Assembly: GCA_000149265.1 (NCBI GenBank)
Contig: CH002876.1
Location: forward strand, 96,736-160,735
Length of the DNA stretch: 64,000 nt
Reading direction: 5' to 3'
From: Ciona savignyi
Lineage: Eukaryota > Chordata > Ascidiacea > Phlebobranchia > Cionidae
Shown here: positions 35,436-48,500 of the stretch, piece after piece
Layout: each line of letters begins with the position of its first letter
How positions within the stretch are numbered: position 1 is the first letter of the stretch
The notes under the pieces: model-generated
The model's database searches: none
Seen by the model: the letters and a program-made list of their open reading frames with translations, nothing else
Told to the model about the DNA's origin: nothing
Made by a program: the position numbers and the translations under genes

Positions 35436-36385
35436 GGGGGAAAGTGGGTAAAATGGGCCACGTGGGTAAAATGGGCCCCCTCCAATTTTCAATATATTTT
35501 GAAGAATAAAATTTGCTGCAAGAACCAGTGTCAGTATATCAACTTATGGAATCTCCAAACCGAAGTTTGAGCGTGAAATCACCAAACTCAATGTTTTCTG
35601 TAGTTATTTCGGTTTGAGAAGGTCTGAATCTAAATTTGCAATTTTTGTTTTCTGCTAATATATAATAGAAAAGATCAAATACTAAAATAACTTTTACTGT
35701 AGTTAAATAGAACTATATAGCCTAGACCTACTTTTACTGGTAGTAATAAAACTTATTTTTTAAAGAATTTTTTATAGAGATTTTAAGTCGTATGTTGGCA
35801 CCTGTCTAATATGGGCCCCCTGTGTTCATTTGGTAACTAACGGGGCTAGACTTAGCATTAACAGTACTAAAGGGCTAGACTTAGCACTAACAGTCATATT
35901 ATGTGTTTCAAATTAAACTAAACAGGTTTTCTAAATGCTATTAATAACATGAATTGATAGTTATGCTTCCACTAAAGTAGCAAGGTGTTATTGCATTAGT
36001 ATACTAGTAACTGGGTATTAAATAACAAGTAATTGCTGTAATCCAAAGTGTTTAATTAAAAAAAAAACAACTACATCATAAAAAGAAAAGTAATAACATT
36101 GTTTATATGGGAAGCGAGTATTGATACTGTTATCTAGCGAAATGTTAATATCGAAAACGGGCCGGGGCCCATTTTAGACTACACCCTTGTCTAAAACGGG
36201 CCACTAACGAAATATTTTTCTTTGTTGATAAAATATATTTAACAAAAATTATTAGAAAGTTAACATGTTATGTGTGAAGACTTTGGTATTAGGTGACACC
36301 ACATGAAAAACTTAAGTCCAGCGGGCTTTATATCAGTAAAAAATCCGATTTGCAACTAAAGGGCCCATTTTACCCACTCTTCCCC
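35436..36385. mobile_element. Non-autonomous DNA transposon with 24-base inverted ends
   Basis: The left end GGGGGAAAGTGGGTAAAATG, continuing GGCC, is matched by the inverted right end with two mismatches over 24 bases. Both ends are flanked by TA (35434-35435 and 36386-36387), consistent with a TA target duplication as in the Tc1/mariner superfamily. Further GGGCCC-containing copies of the end motif lie inside, near 35470, 35810 and 36165-36200. The 950-base interior has no transposase. This is structure-based; the superfamily is an inference from the TA alone. Confidence 0.72.
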
Positions 36386-36589
36386 TATATTGTACAGTGG
36401 TCGGATTGCACTAGTGGGTACTGCTTCTATTTACATCTCGTTGTGCTTCTCTTGCTTATTTGCTTGACCGTAATCTGATAGTAAAAATTGGTTGAACTCT
36501 TCGCTGATTTTTTAAGGCGTAAAAATAACTAGGTTTTTGTATTAAGTTCTAACACAAAAGGTTTGCCGAAAACGAAGTTCTATAATCCG

Positions 36590-36920
36590 ACCGGATAGCT
36601 CATATATGGCGTCAGAACGTCGGCAGAATCGTTGTCGGATTGAAACCAGTCGCAAGTCAGTCGATTACATGCTTGGGCAAATTAATTTGCGGAAATTGGT
36701 TTAGCCCGTGGTTCTATACGTTGAACAAAACTGTAGCAATGTCATACACAACACACTGTAATAGCTCTGGTAAGCCGAGGATGGGCGGGAGGTAATCTGT
36801 AGATTACTCGAGTGAGAACGCTACCTTATATGTAATCGCGAGATAATCTGACGATTGAACATGTTATAAAGATGATTGCGTTTTCCTATCCACGGTAATA
36901 AACACTTTTAGGCTATCCTA
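36590..36920 (+). repeat. Diverged SINE
   Basis: An old copy with 'gtcggattgaaaccagtcgc', 'acacaacacactgtaatagc', 'aagccgaggatgggcgggag' and two versions of the 'taatctgacgatt' block. The 3' end thus seems to be partly duplicated. Confidence 0.55.
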
Positions 36921-37289
36921 ATTTCTTAAACGCAAACAACACACTGCGATGGGTCCGGTAACACGTTAGTGTGCGCTAAGTAAATACTCTTGCCATCATA
37001 TCCTTAAGATTACCGATATAACCACGATGATAAACATAACGTTACGGGGAAATAGAAAAGTTTAATGCCGTTAAAGGTTGCGATAGAGATGTTTTGTCCA
37101 AGAAACCCTAAATAATGCATAAGGGATTGCATACAAAAGTTTATCTCCGAAAGGATTAAAACATCGCCAAATTACCTTTTTTGACCTACATAAAAACATC
37201 GCCAAATTTCCTTTTTTGACCTACACAAAAACAAATACGCAGTTCTGTTAAAAGCCGATGATATTGGGGCACAAGTCCCTTCCAAGTTC

Positions 37290-40200
37290 TTACCTCTTCT
37301 GTACTTCTGACAAGCGTATTTTGACGTTGGTGAGTCGGTTCCGCACGACCCCTTCCTCCTTTGTCGCTCCTCGATTCAACTCTCCGTGTAAATCACTCGC
37401 TTCCTTCGTCAGTGACAGGAATTCCTCGTTCAACCGGTCCAGTTCCCCGCTGGAAGAGGCCTCACTCGCCTTCGGTCTGAAGTCAAATGATATTGAGTTA
37501 GGAAAAGACGCTAGTTATACGCGTCAGTGTGATAAAGAGCTTTTCTAACACAGGTAATGATCTAACGAACATATTAATTTATTCCCTCACTAATGTATTG
37601 AATATTATTTTCTGAAGAGGCCTCTTCTGCCTTCGCTCTAAAGTCAAAGGATATTGAGTTAGGGAAGGTTGCAAGTATTTATACGCGTCAGTGTGATGAT
37701 CGTTGTAATAACACAGGTAATAAACATATTAATTTATTCCCACATTAATGTGTAGAATATTATGGAGACATTGCTAATTTTTTTATCAACATGCTAATCC
37801 GTTGAGTTCGAACAATGTCCGCTGAGTGCCTTTTTGAAGGTAGCCTGTGGCGTGTCTAATCCTCACAATTTTTCAGCTGAATGTCTAACGGTGGTCCGGT
37901 CAGCGATTCACCTTTTTTAATAATCATTTTCTTCATAATTCAGCAAACTAGTGTTTATTGTTTAAACTTATTAGTGATACTAAAATAAAAAACAGTTTAT
38001 TTTATGACACTAAAAGAAAAGTGTTCACCTTTTTTATTATTAAACCTTTCAAAGACAACCAATGACTTTTTTTTAAAGCCCCATAAAACGAATTAGTCGT
38101 TTTCAAACCATATAAAAAATTACCTTTCTGCAGTGCCCGGTGCCAGCTTTTCTAGTTTCCTATCAAATCCCTGCAGAGACTGGTCAGCCTGTTAAAAAGA
38201 ATTATGTTATTATTGCCAGAAAAGAAACCGTGTTTAATTTTAAACCGCCTTTTATTAATAGGGTGGGACATCCCTACTTAACCCTGGTAAATGACACGGG
38301 TTATTATAATAAAATGCAAGCTCGCAGCTTAAGCTGTGATACTAGATAGAGTATTGTTGTGTAGTGAGTATGATTTAATTTTTGTTCAATCCATTAATAC
38401 GTTAAAAATAAGTTATAAATAAATACAACCGACTAGCAAGCTGCTGGTTTCAATTCCACTACCTATTGCATACGAGATAACTGGATATATTTTCAGCACC
38501 TTTTTCATTTTATCGCCGACATCGCCCAATTCCGTTCTCACGGCTGTGCCGAGTGACGTGTGGCTGTATTTGTTCAACCGACTCTCTACCGCGCTCTGAT
38601 GGAAAGATCTATCGGATGTGACGTCGACGGGTAGCTTGGCGAAGAGAAGATCGCGAGTCGGATTCAGTTGGCTGTGTGTGCTGGCGTCTGGGTGGGTAGA
38701 AGGGGTAACAATTTAGATTTTTTAAATTTTGTTAAAGACAAGACAAGATATTCGATTTCTATGCCAGCGGATTGGTAAATAGCAAACAGAATTATTACAC
38801 AGGTAATCAAATTACCTCATGCCCATCGTCAGATTATCAAAGCCATTTTAGAGATATTTATTGATTGTCAGACTACCTTTAGCCTACTGTCAGGTTGCCA
38901 AAGCCATTTGAAGGGGTAGTATACGAATTAAAACTTTTGATTCAGTTAAAAATACTGAAAAGAAGAAAAAAGAAAGTAAACGGATATTCTAAATTTTGCG
39001 ATTCCGAAACAGTGTTGCCATCGTCCCTTACCCGTATCGCCTTTCCCGATCTCGTCCTTGCATCTCGCGAAGAACAGGTCATCACTGAGAACCGCGAGGC
39101 ACTGGTAGAACTCTTGCAGGAAAGCCGGTGCCATGTCGTCGCTGAAATCCTTGGCCACTAGGTGCGCCATGGAGTGCACGAGCAGCAGCGAGAGACGGCC
39201 GACCGATTCGCCAACCAACCACGAACGTTTGATGTAAAGGATCCCGTTTCCTTGGTCAAAGCTGCCGAAAGTTCAGAATTTATAAAAATTTGGTAAATTT
39301 CTTACTCGTTTTTGACATCCATTTTTGAGGTTAATTCAAATAGAAATTGTTAAACAAAGGAAATGTTAATGTTCATTTCACACAAACATTTCAGAATTAA
39401 AATATACCGGGTATAATACAGATTTGGATTATACTGGATTGCTAAATCTCAGGTGACAAAAAAAAACGTTAAAGCAAACAATTTGTCCAACCCGTGAGCT
39501 CTATTGACTGAGTACGCCCTCACGGTAAGAAGAAACGCGGCGGCAAGCCTGTTGTATTAGTAGGCAACACACTTAGCCGGCATTGCCTGGCTTAATAAGT
39601 AGAACAAATACTGCTATGACTCTACTAATCAATAAACTGCAATAATTCCAAAGGACATGAGGTAAATTTACTATCTGAATGTTGCTATAAAAGTTCAAAA
39701 CTACTTTGACTGCAAATTCGGGAGTCCTACGTACCAGAAAGAACCTCTGAATGCATTTCCCTTCAAATCGGGCTGTGCTGGTACTTTCTCTGCCACCAGC
39801 AGATTCACGGGCGGGTGGGCTGGCCGGTGCATCTTGAGCAATCCCAGCACAAACGTGCCGAACTTGTACGCCACAAGCTCGTGCACAGAGAGGTCGGAGA
39901 GCTTGGTTGGAATAAGCTCGGTGTCCGTGCTGTTCGTGTCTGTTAAGAACGAGTTGTGAAGTTTATATTGTGAGTTTGTAAGATTGCTGCATGGTGGGTT
40001 GGAAGGTGTAGGTATAATGAGTAAATAATATTATGAGACAATCATTGGCGAGAGAGAAAAAAAAAATATATATATATATATATAAAGGGGTAATCATCAG
40101 ATTAATTTGCATATAAAAGTCAGATTGCCTTAGCTATTTTTCGTACATTTAATATATAATATCAGTTGTAAGATTTTTTATTTAAATTCACTGGATTGAT

Positions 40201-43200
40201 TCCACACCATTTAAGCACCTGACCAAGGTTAAAAACACTGAAATTGACAATGATTTAGACCTAAATCAACACATGCCTGGTAAGAAGTGCTAAAAAACTA
40301 ATTGAACACTGTACATCTTCTAGCTACATTCTGACCATTGCCGTGTTACAATGACTATTATTCACCCGCACTATCCACCCACCTGGCCCAGTAAAGGTTG
40401 AGGTCGATGTCGTCGAGTCTTTTCCGATGTCCTGCTGACTTGCCAGCACAACGTGGATCTCCTGTAAGGTTTTGTAGAGTGGGGAGGATGTGAGGACCAC
40501 TTGAAGCTGTTTCTCGCTGTGGGAGGATGGACATTGAAGATAAATCGTTTTTTTTTAAGAAAAAATCGTTTTTTTAGGTAAAATATAGATTTAGGATATT
40601 CATGTTTATCCCGCAGTGTGTTTTAAAGTGTGTTTTATATGATAGACACAATACTTCAATTTATTAAAACCCAATAATCTGCTGGGTTTATGCAATGTTC
40701 GTTAAGTGTCTTGCCCAAGGACACAACCGACTAGCTAGCGACCAGTTTCGAACTTACAACCCTTTGACTGAAAGGCGATGCACTAAACCAGGGATGTCCA
40801 ACCGTTTATTGTAGTGGGCCGCATTGTCACTTGAAATAATTCAATGGCCGCAAAAGCTATTAAATTTCAAGAAAAATTGGTACTTAAAGAAACAATTAAG
40901 ACCCATTAGTTTATAATCCTGTATTTCTGTTGCTCCCATACTTACAGCGTACTATTACTGCGTCCCTAAAAGCTGACTGATACATTTTAATTAGGCTAAG
41001 ATTCAAAGTTTAAAATACTGCTTAAAGTGAAAATAACTAGCAGGCCGCACAAAAATCTTAGGTGGGCCGCAGGTTGGACATCCCTGCACTAAACCATCAG
41101 ACTAACCGGTCGGACAAGATAAATTGTTTTTCAAGGTAAAAGCAATATATTCACCTTATCCCAGTCATCTGTCCTTGAGGAGCTGTAGGACGAACCGCAC
41201 TTGGCATATCTGGTTTAAAAAGATTGTGTTAATTTTAAGCAAGGATATTAAAACTTAAATCTTACACTAGGGACTTAAATGAAAGGTATAAAATATAAAT
41301 ATTGCACTCAAAACCCAGACTATTCAAATGCTGATGACAAAAAAATTCTCTGAAAAACCTGATTTTAAATGCTGCACAGAGAGCACAGTGGGTGCAGGTG
41401 GTTGGTCGTCTACCAGTTTTGCTGAATCTTCTTCGATCTGCTTTGTGGTTTCCTGCATTGTCTGGATCTGCAGGGAAGAAGAATCAAGCCATGAAATAGA
41501 GCACAAATGGCGCTGGGCATAAAAATGGCGTTGGACTAAAATTGTGGATTGTTTGGGACAATATATAAAGACTTGCTATTAATTTGAGCTCCAACAACTG
41601 TGTTCTACTTATATTAAATTAACTATATACTAGTATAAAGAGTGGCATTAAGTGTAATGATTTCACAAGAATTTTGACTTAGTCAAAATGATGCCAAGGT
41701 GCACTTTAGGTCGAATAGAGAATAAAAAGAATCTATAAAAATACTAAAAAAGGTGAAAGACACGTTTTTTTCTATAGTGAGCTTAATATTAAAGATTGTG
41801 CTTTTAAAATACTTTTATTACAGACTGCTGTTTTACTGTATTTTTATGCTATTAAGCAATGAATAATAATATTAATGTTAAACCTTCACTTCCTAAATAA
41901 AGTCAAGAAAACTATTCAAACAATTAATGAATTATAAAGCTTCTAGGAAGCATCATGTTTTAATTAGAAAGAAAACTTTTCGATATATGTTTCTCTGGCA
42001 TATCTGCTAAAATCTATGTATATAATTTCTACTACCTATGTATTCATGCATGTCTTGCCGTTTATACACAATACACATTTAATAGGTAAAATCAACATAA
42101 TCCTATGATCCCCATATTGAACCAATGGTAGTTAACCTGTTTTTCTTGCACTTCCTGAAGTTCTGCTTTCTGTTTATTCTCCATCTCCTTCCTTGTTGCT
42201 TCCTGCTGTTGCTCCATGTCGCCCTTCTTTGCCTGGAAATTATTTCAAATGTATTTGAACCTGGGTATGTGAGCCACCCGGTTGGTCGATGATGCACATA
42301 TCAAGGTTGGGTGGGACAGGGGTAGTACATACATGTGTGTTTTTCATTAAAATTACAATCTCCATTCGTAATTTAGTTTACAACCTTATACAATATTAAT
42401 ATTTAAGAATTTGTTAATATTAGTGTTGTGTTTAATGGTAAATTGCTTACACAGGAATGTGTGCCAAATGGAAGCAGCAACATGGCAAATGACTGAGTTT
42501 AAATGGCGATTGGGTTTTATTTGCATAAACACATGTAGCAAACTGACGCATTTAAAATTACAAAACAAAAATCAACTGCAGTAGAAAATCATATTTGTTA
42601 CTATTGCCGTTTTCACTTTTAATGTCCATTTTTTCTATTCTCTCACCTGCATTTTTTCCTTTCTCCTTTTCTTGAGTCTCTCTTCAAGTTGACTCTGCAT
42701 TCTCAGTCTCTCTCTGTCCATCTTGTTGGTTAGCTTCTCAACATCTCGCTCATGCTGTGACACAAGGTTAAATGTAAAAAAGGTTGGATACAAATATAAT
42801 TATCCGAATCTGAGTGAAAACAGATATTTTTCCCCAAAACCACAGCTGATGTTGCCACACCAGTCTAGTAATGCAAATTCTATGAGGTTGTCATTTATAA
42901 CACATTGGTTGATTTTACTCAATCCAGCCAGAATATTGTCACTCCACCGAACCTGCTCCAAAATCTTCCTCTGCTCCTCCTCGCTTGCCCCAGCAGCTGC
43001 TGCTCGGTCGATTTCCTCTTTCATCTTCTCTCTCTTATCCTAAAAAATTATATGTTGAGAAACAATGCACACAGAGTTGATAGAATATCAAAATCACGGC
43101 ATTTATCTAAGCTGGACCGCATATCTAGAAGCGTGTTTAACTGGTAGCTGAAAAGTTTGTCTTAATCATTTACCACATATTGTAAAAGCTCTATTAACTT

Positions 43201-45469
43201 GACAGTTGGTGTGAGGTAATACGAGTAGAGCCATAACGCCCCTTGAATTTTTTAATCTTATAATTGCAATAAAGCTTCCTTACGTATTTGCGAGGTAATC
43301 TGATACTTGCCTATGTCATAACCCCCTTTGCGTTATTCCATTCACAGAGATAAAACATAAAAATCCTAACTTATCAGTTTTTGCCACAACCTTTAGCATA
43401 TTCTCTTTCCTCTTCTCCAACGTTTTGAGAGTTTTTTCTGCCTTCAGTTTCTCCTGTTCGGTCTCCATAGCGATCTGCTTCTCGAAGTCCTCCATTTCCA
43501 TCTCAATCCTCCTCTTACCCTCCTCTTCAAGATCCAGCATCTCCTGAGCAAATTTCTTCTCTGCATCCAATTTTTCCTAGGAAAAGAGGTGGAAGTTAAA
43601 AAAAACGTTGTTTTTGTACTTTTTGCTTTGTATTTAATGGTTAGAATTGACATTTTGAGTCTGTTTATATTTAATTTTGTAAAATCAAGAAATAACTCTT
43701 GATTATTTCTAGTCAAACCCATTTTATAGCGGTCGAGTTTACCCCGATATTTTAGGACCAAGCTTTATCCTATGTTTTGACGTCATGTCTACCATTTGTT
43801 TTTTTAAAGTATTCTTTTATATACTTTTGATTCAAACTTCTACCCATTTTCATTCTCTTAGTATTTCGACTTAGTGTTTCTCCACCCCATTTTCAGAACC
43901 TAATTTTTCTGACCCTAACTTCACCCCAAATTCTCTATGAAGTGAAAAAAGACAAACCCACTTGTTCAAGCCTTTGCTTGGTCATCTCCAATCTCCGAGC
44001 AGATTCCTCAGCTTGCTGGGTGGACTGGGTCATGTTGGGGGCCAATTCCCGTACAGTTTGTGCATATTCCTGGGGGTAAATCGACAATGACATAGGTGGA
44101 CTAGATACTCAATATTTTGATCTTGGGGAAATATACCGATCAGCTTAACATAGGTTCCAGTGATAAAATATGGGTTTAGTGTACTATATGACATTATTTT
44201 TGAATTTCATTGTTCAAATGTAACTTTCGATATCTGCCCTGTTTATGAATATCCAGGCATTGAATGGTGGTCAGGGTGGGCATTAAAATTGACATCATTA
44301 TGTGTTACTATAGACTGCATCATGGACAAGCATATAAGCTTGCCCGAGACGTCAGTGAAGATATTCTGAATGCCTCTTATGAGTATATGAACATAATTCA
44401 ATCCAATTTCTTAACAAGTTCTGAGGTATATATGTGTGTGTGTTGTACTTTATATTATGCAATGAAACAAGTCATCCACAGTAATGATTGCAATGCAGTT
44501 AGGTAATGGTTATTTTCATTAACACACAATAAAAACCACATTTTACATGATTTTAACAGTAAATACCCTCAACTTAGTTGTTCCAGAAATGCAAGTGAAT
44601 ACCTGGTAATGCTTTTCCTTGAGTTCATATTTAGCTTTGGCAAATCCAAGGTTCCAGTCAGCAGTGGCGTTGTCTTCTATCTGCTTGCACTCCTGTGTGT
44701 GCTCTAACTCCAGTTGTCTGTAATTAGCGGGATGAAGAAAATGAATAAAATTTAACTGAACCACACATACCTATGGTAATGCATTGTAGCATGATAAAAA
44801 AAATGAACGAAATTTAACTGAACCTCACAAACCTATGGCAACGCATAGTAGCATGATAAAGAAATGAATGAAATTCAACTGAATCGCACATATCCATGGT
44901 AATGCATAGTAGCATGATAAAGAAATGAATGAAATTTAACTGAACCGCACATACCTATGGTAATGCATAGCAGCATGATGAAGAAATGAATGAAATTCAA
45001 CTAGATTAGCACAGTTTTTACAGTTGATCAGAGTAAATTTTACAATGTTTGAAAATCAGAATATTAGTTTATACTTTACACTACAGATTTCATATTGTTG
45101 TTTGAAATTTAGTTGGTGGTTCTGTGGTTCATTGGGAAATTCCAAACTAGCGATATTTATTAGTAATGACATGTAGGACAACATGACGAAAGATTCAGGA
45201 TTCAAAACCATCTGCTTGCTTGTGAAAGAATAAAAAGTTTCTTTACTAAGAAAATTTTGAACCTGATCTCGTCTTTTTGCCGACTCAGCAATTCTTCTCG
45301 CTTTAAGTCGAGTTGGTCAGGGGAAAGTCCCTTCTTTTCCAGGTCCTCTAGTTGATTTTCGTGCCTTTTCAACTGAGGAAAAATATACAATTATGTCTTT
45401 GGATGGTTAAGTACCTGTGGTGAATGTTCACAGTATGAACTTGTATTGTGAAGTGGTCTGATTGTACTG

Positions 45470-45501
<32 letters not shown>

Positions 45502-48500
45502 CCGTAAAAATATATATAGATATTTTTCTATATGGTTCAATGGCTAAATAAAGTTTATCAGAATAAAACAAGTTAAAACTGACCATTGAATCCATTTTCT
45601 TTCTTAATTGATCCTTAACATCTTTCAGACATTCACTAAGGATGAGCTTCTTCTTAATAGCAAACTCTTCCTCCAAATCTTTCATTTCCTGGATGGACAA
45701 ACAAATCATTTTATTGAGAAAATGGGTTTCTCTATTAGCTGTAATTGTGAAAAGCGTTTATATAACTAAAATGCATGTTTTGATTAACATTTTGGTGAAT
45801 CTTTATTCACATCATAAATCACATTATTAAAGGGAAAAAAATGAAAGATGCAAAATTTAGTTAGACCATCAGCCGAAAGGTTGAGAGATAAAAGCCAGCC
45901 AGTGTCCAGTTGTGACATAAGATTCTATATATCACGTCATATACAACACACTGCAACAGCTTTGCTAACTGATAGTAGGCTTGTTGTTACACATACTACA
46001 ATTAGGTGAATATCAGATCTTTTATCATACCAAAACTTCTCTTAGAGTTAAGATGTATTTAAGGCACGCATTGCAGGTCCTGGATTGTACTTAAAGACGT
46101 CTTACACCAGATCCATGTTACAACCCCACAAACCTAGTTTTGGATTGTAATTAATGACCACAAGTCTTACACAAGATCCATGTTACAACCCCCACAAACC
46201 TAGTTTTGGATTGTAATCAATGACCACAAGTCTTACACAAGATCCATGTTACAACCCCCACAAACCTAGTTTTGGATTGTAATCAATGACCACAAGTCTT
46301 ACACAAGATCCATGTTACAACCCCCACAAACCTAGTTTTGGATTGTAATCAATGACCACAAGTCTTACACAAGATCCATGTTACAACCCCCACAAACCTA
46401 GTTTTGGATTGTAATTAACAACCACAAGTCTTACACAAGATACATGTTATAAACCCCACAAACCTAGTTTTGGATTGTAATCAATGACCACAAGTCTTAC
46501 ACAAGATCCATGTTACAACCGCCACAAACCTAGTTTTGGATTTTAATTAACAACCACAAGTCTTACACCAGATCCATGTTACAACCCCACAAACCTGATT
46601 CTGTCGTTGCTCCAACACACGCTGGATCACCTTGTGGCTCGATTCGGCGCCATTTTGTTGGATGGCTTCAATTATCGCCACCTTCTCTGCCTCCTTTGCC
46701 TAAAACATTGTTTAAAATATATCAATGTGATCAAGATAACTAACAGCCTCATTAAATTAGCGCAGAAGTTCATCAAATTACTTCACAATGTCATCAAATC
46801 TAAATATGCTTTAAAATTAACCTACAAACTCAGTGAAAAAATAACATATTTAAAAAAAAGAAACCGAAGGCTGTAATTTACTGGGTTGATGAATTTGATT
46901 CAGAGATTTTGATTAAATAGCAGGTATCATAATATAAAACCGGTAACCATACCCATAGTATATACTGAAACTACATACTTTCCAAATATGTAGGTCAACA
47001 AGAATTACATTGATGAAACCGAACTAGAAGTTACATATTAGAGTAAAAACAAATCTAGTGTTTCAAAAGCTTTCAGGGCACTACCGAATAGATACATAGT
47101 TTTGTGCACTTGGGAAATTTATATCATGTTTGTTAAAATTATTTATGCCATAGTGAAAACCGCACCCATGAGTTAAAGGACAAAATAAAGGCAAAACTGT
47201 AAATAAACAATCATGCTAACTTGAAATTTTTACTAGCATTTCAAGAACAGCAATAACCAGTAGAATGCATCGCAACAGCATTTGCAGCACTTCTTAGTAA
47301 TGCAAATGGCACCATTTCAGGACTTCACTAACCTTATGTTATTGATAAATATTAATTAAATAACAATCAAATTCCCACCGATTTTGCTTTGACTTGCGAC
47401 ATTTCTTTCTTTCTTTCAAGTTCTTCTTTTTCAGCATCGGTTTCCAGCTTATTGCGCAACAATGCCATCTTCCTTGCCCGCCGAGCGGCTAATCTTTCGT
47501 TGAGTACGTTGCGCTGCTTATTCTGCTGCTTCTCCAACCCACGTTCGAGCTCGTCCAGTTCTTGTTGGTGAGCTGCCATCAGCTGAGAATGGGAGGAGAG
47601 GGACGTTGTTTGTAAAAAATAAAATTTATTGAACGATTTAGCTAAATTGTCACCTTTTCTGCCGATTTAGCTATGGGGCGCCTGAATTTTTACAAACGCT
47701 TAAAAAAGTGGCTCAATAAATTGAAGTTATACAAACGGCGTCCCATAGCTAAATCGGCAGAAAAGTTGAATTTTTACAAACGGCGCCTCATTGAGGAGAG
47801 GTAAGGTGAGTATTTATATTTAACAATTGAAGTTAAAGACATTGGTAAACTAGGCAAGATTATGAATTTTGATATTAAAATTTAATACATTTTATATTGT
47901 AATTAAAGTATCTCCATTTCACTGTGGTCGAATCGAGGGAAAATTCTTTCAAACCTGTTGCAGCTGTTCGTCTGTAAGATCCGTCCTTGCTCGTATCTCT
48001 GCATCGTGCTTATCTTTCAGCTCGCTCTTCTTTTTGTCTCTCTCCTCTGCGTTTTTCCTCTCCAGCGCTTTTTCATCAGCGATCTCCTTTTTAGCGAGGT
48101 CGTCATTGAGATGGTCCATTTCTTCCGCTTTCTCCTTTTCATTCTCCAACTTCTGCCGTTCCTGCTGTCTAACCAAGGCCTGTGGTAGGGATTGTTTAAG
48201 CCTTGTGTACAGTTGACAATACTTTGTCCATTGTCTATTGAATTGACTTGTTGATTGTCATTCGATTAAGTTTGTCGATTGTCATTGGGCAGGATGGTTA
48301 GAAGATGTTATTATATTTAACCTATATTTTATTTCACATGGTGGCCACAGTATGTAACCGACGTGAACCCAATGATTTTAACCAACACTAAAATCAACAT
48401 CAATAAAAGCCACATATTTTTTAAAAATGGCTCTGTGTAAGTAAAATGTACATTTTGAATACTAAGCAACCTATGAGTAGGACTTATTCTACTTTTCCAT

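Larger units (their letters stand above)
37290..41209 (-). other. C-terminal globular exons of the giant gene
   Basis: Exons are 41155-41209, 40383-40516, 39735-39939, 39032-39261, 38500-38687, 38124-38188 and 37290-37476. After a proline-rich linker the charge bias ends. A compact region follows with hydrophobic patterning typical of a folded domain: [59 protein letters not shown] and [21 protein letters not shown] cannot assign it to a named fold. The last exon is again helical and ends LSEVQKR-stop. The TAA stop overlaps a perfect donor-like sequence, AGAG|GTAAGA. Confidence 0.75.

Noticed and set aside
36293..36478. Small open frame containing GPFYPLFPY
   Set aside because: It is the translation of the right inverted end of the 35436-36385 transposon. 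The reverse end gives a similar peptide at 35289-35492.
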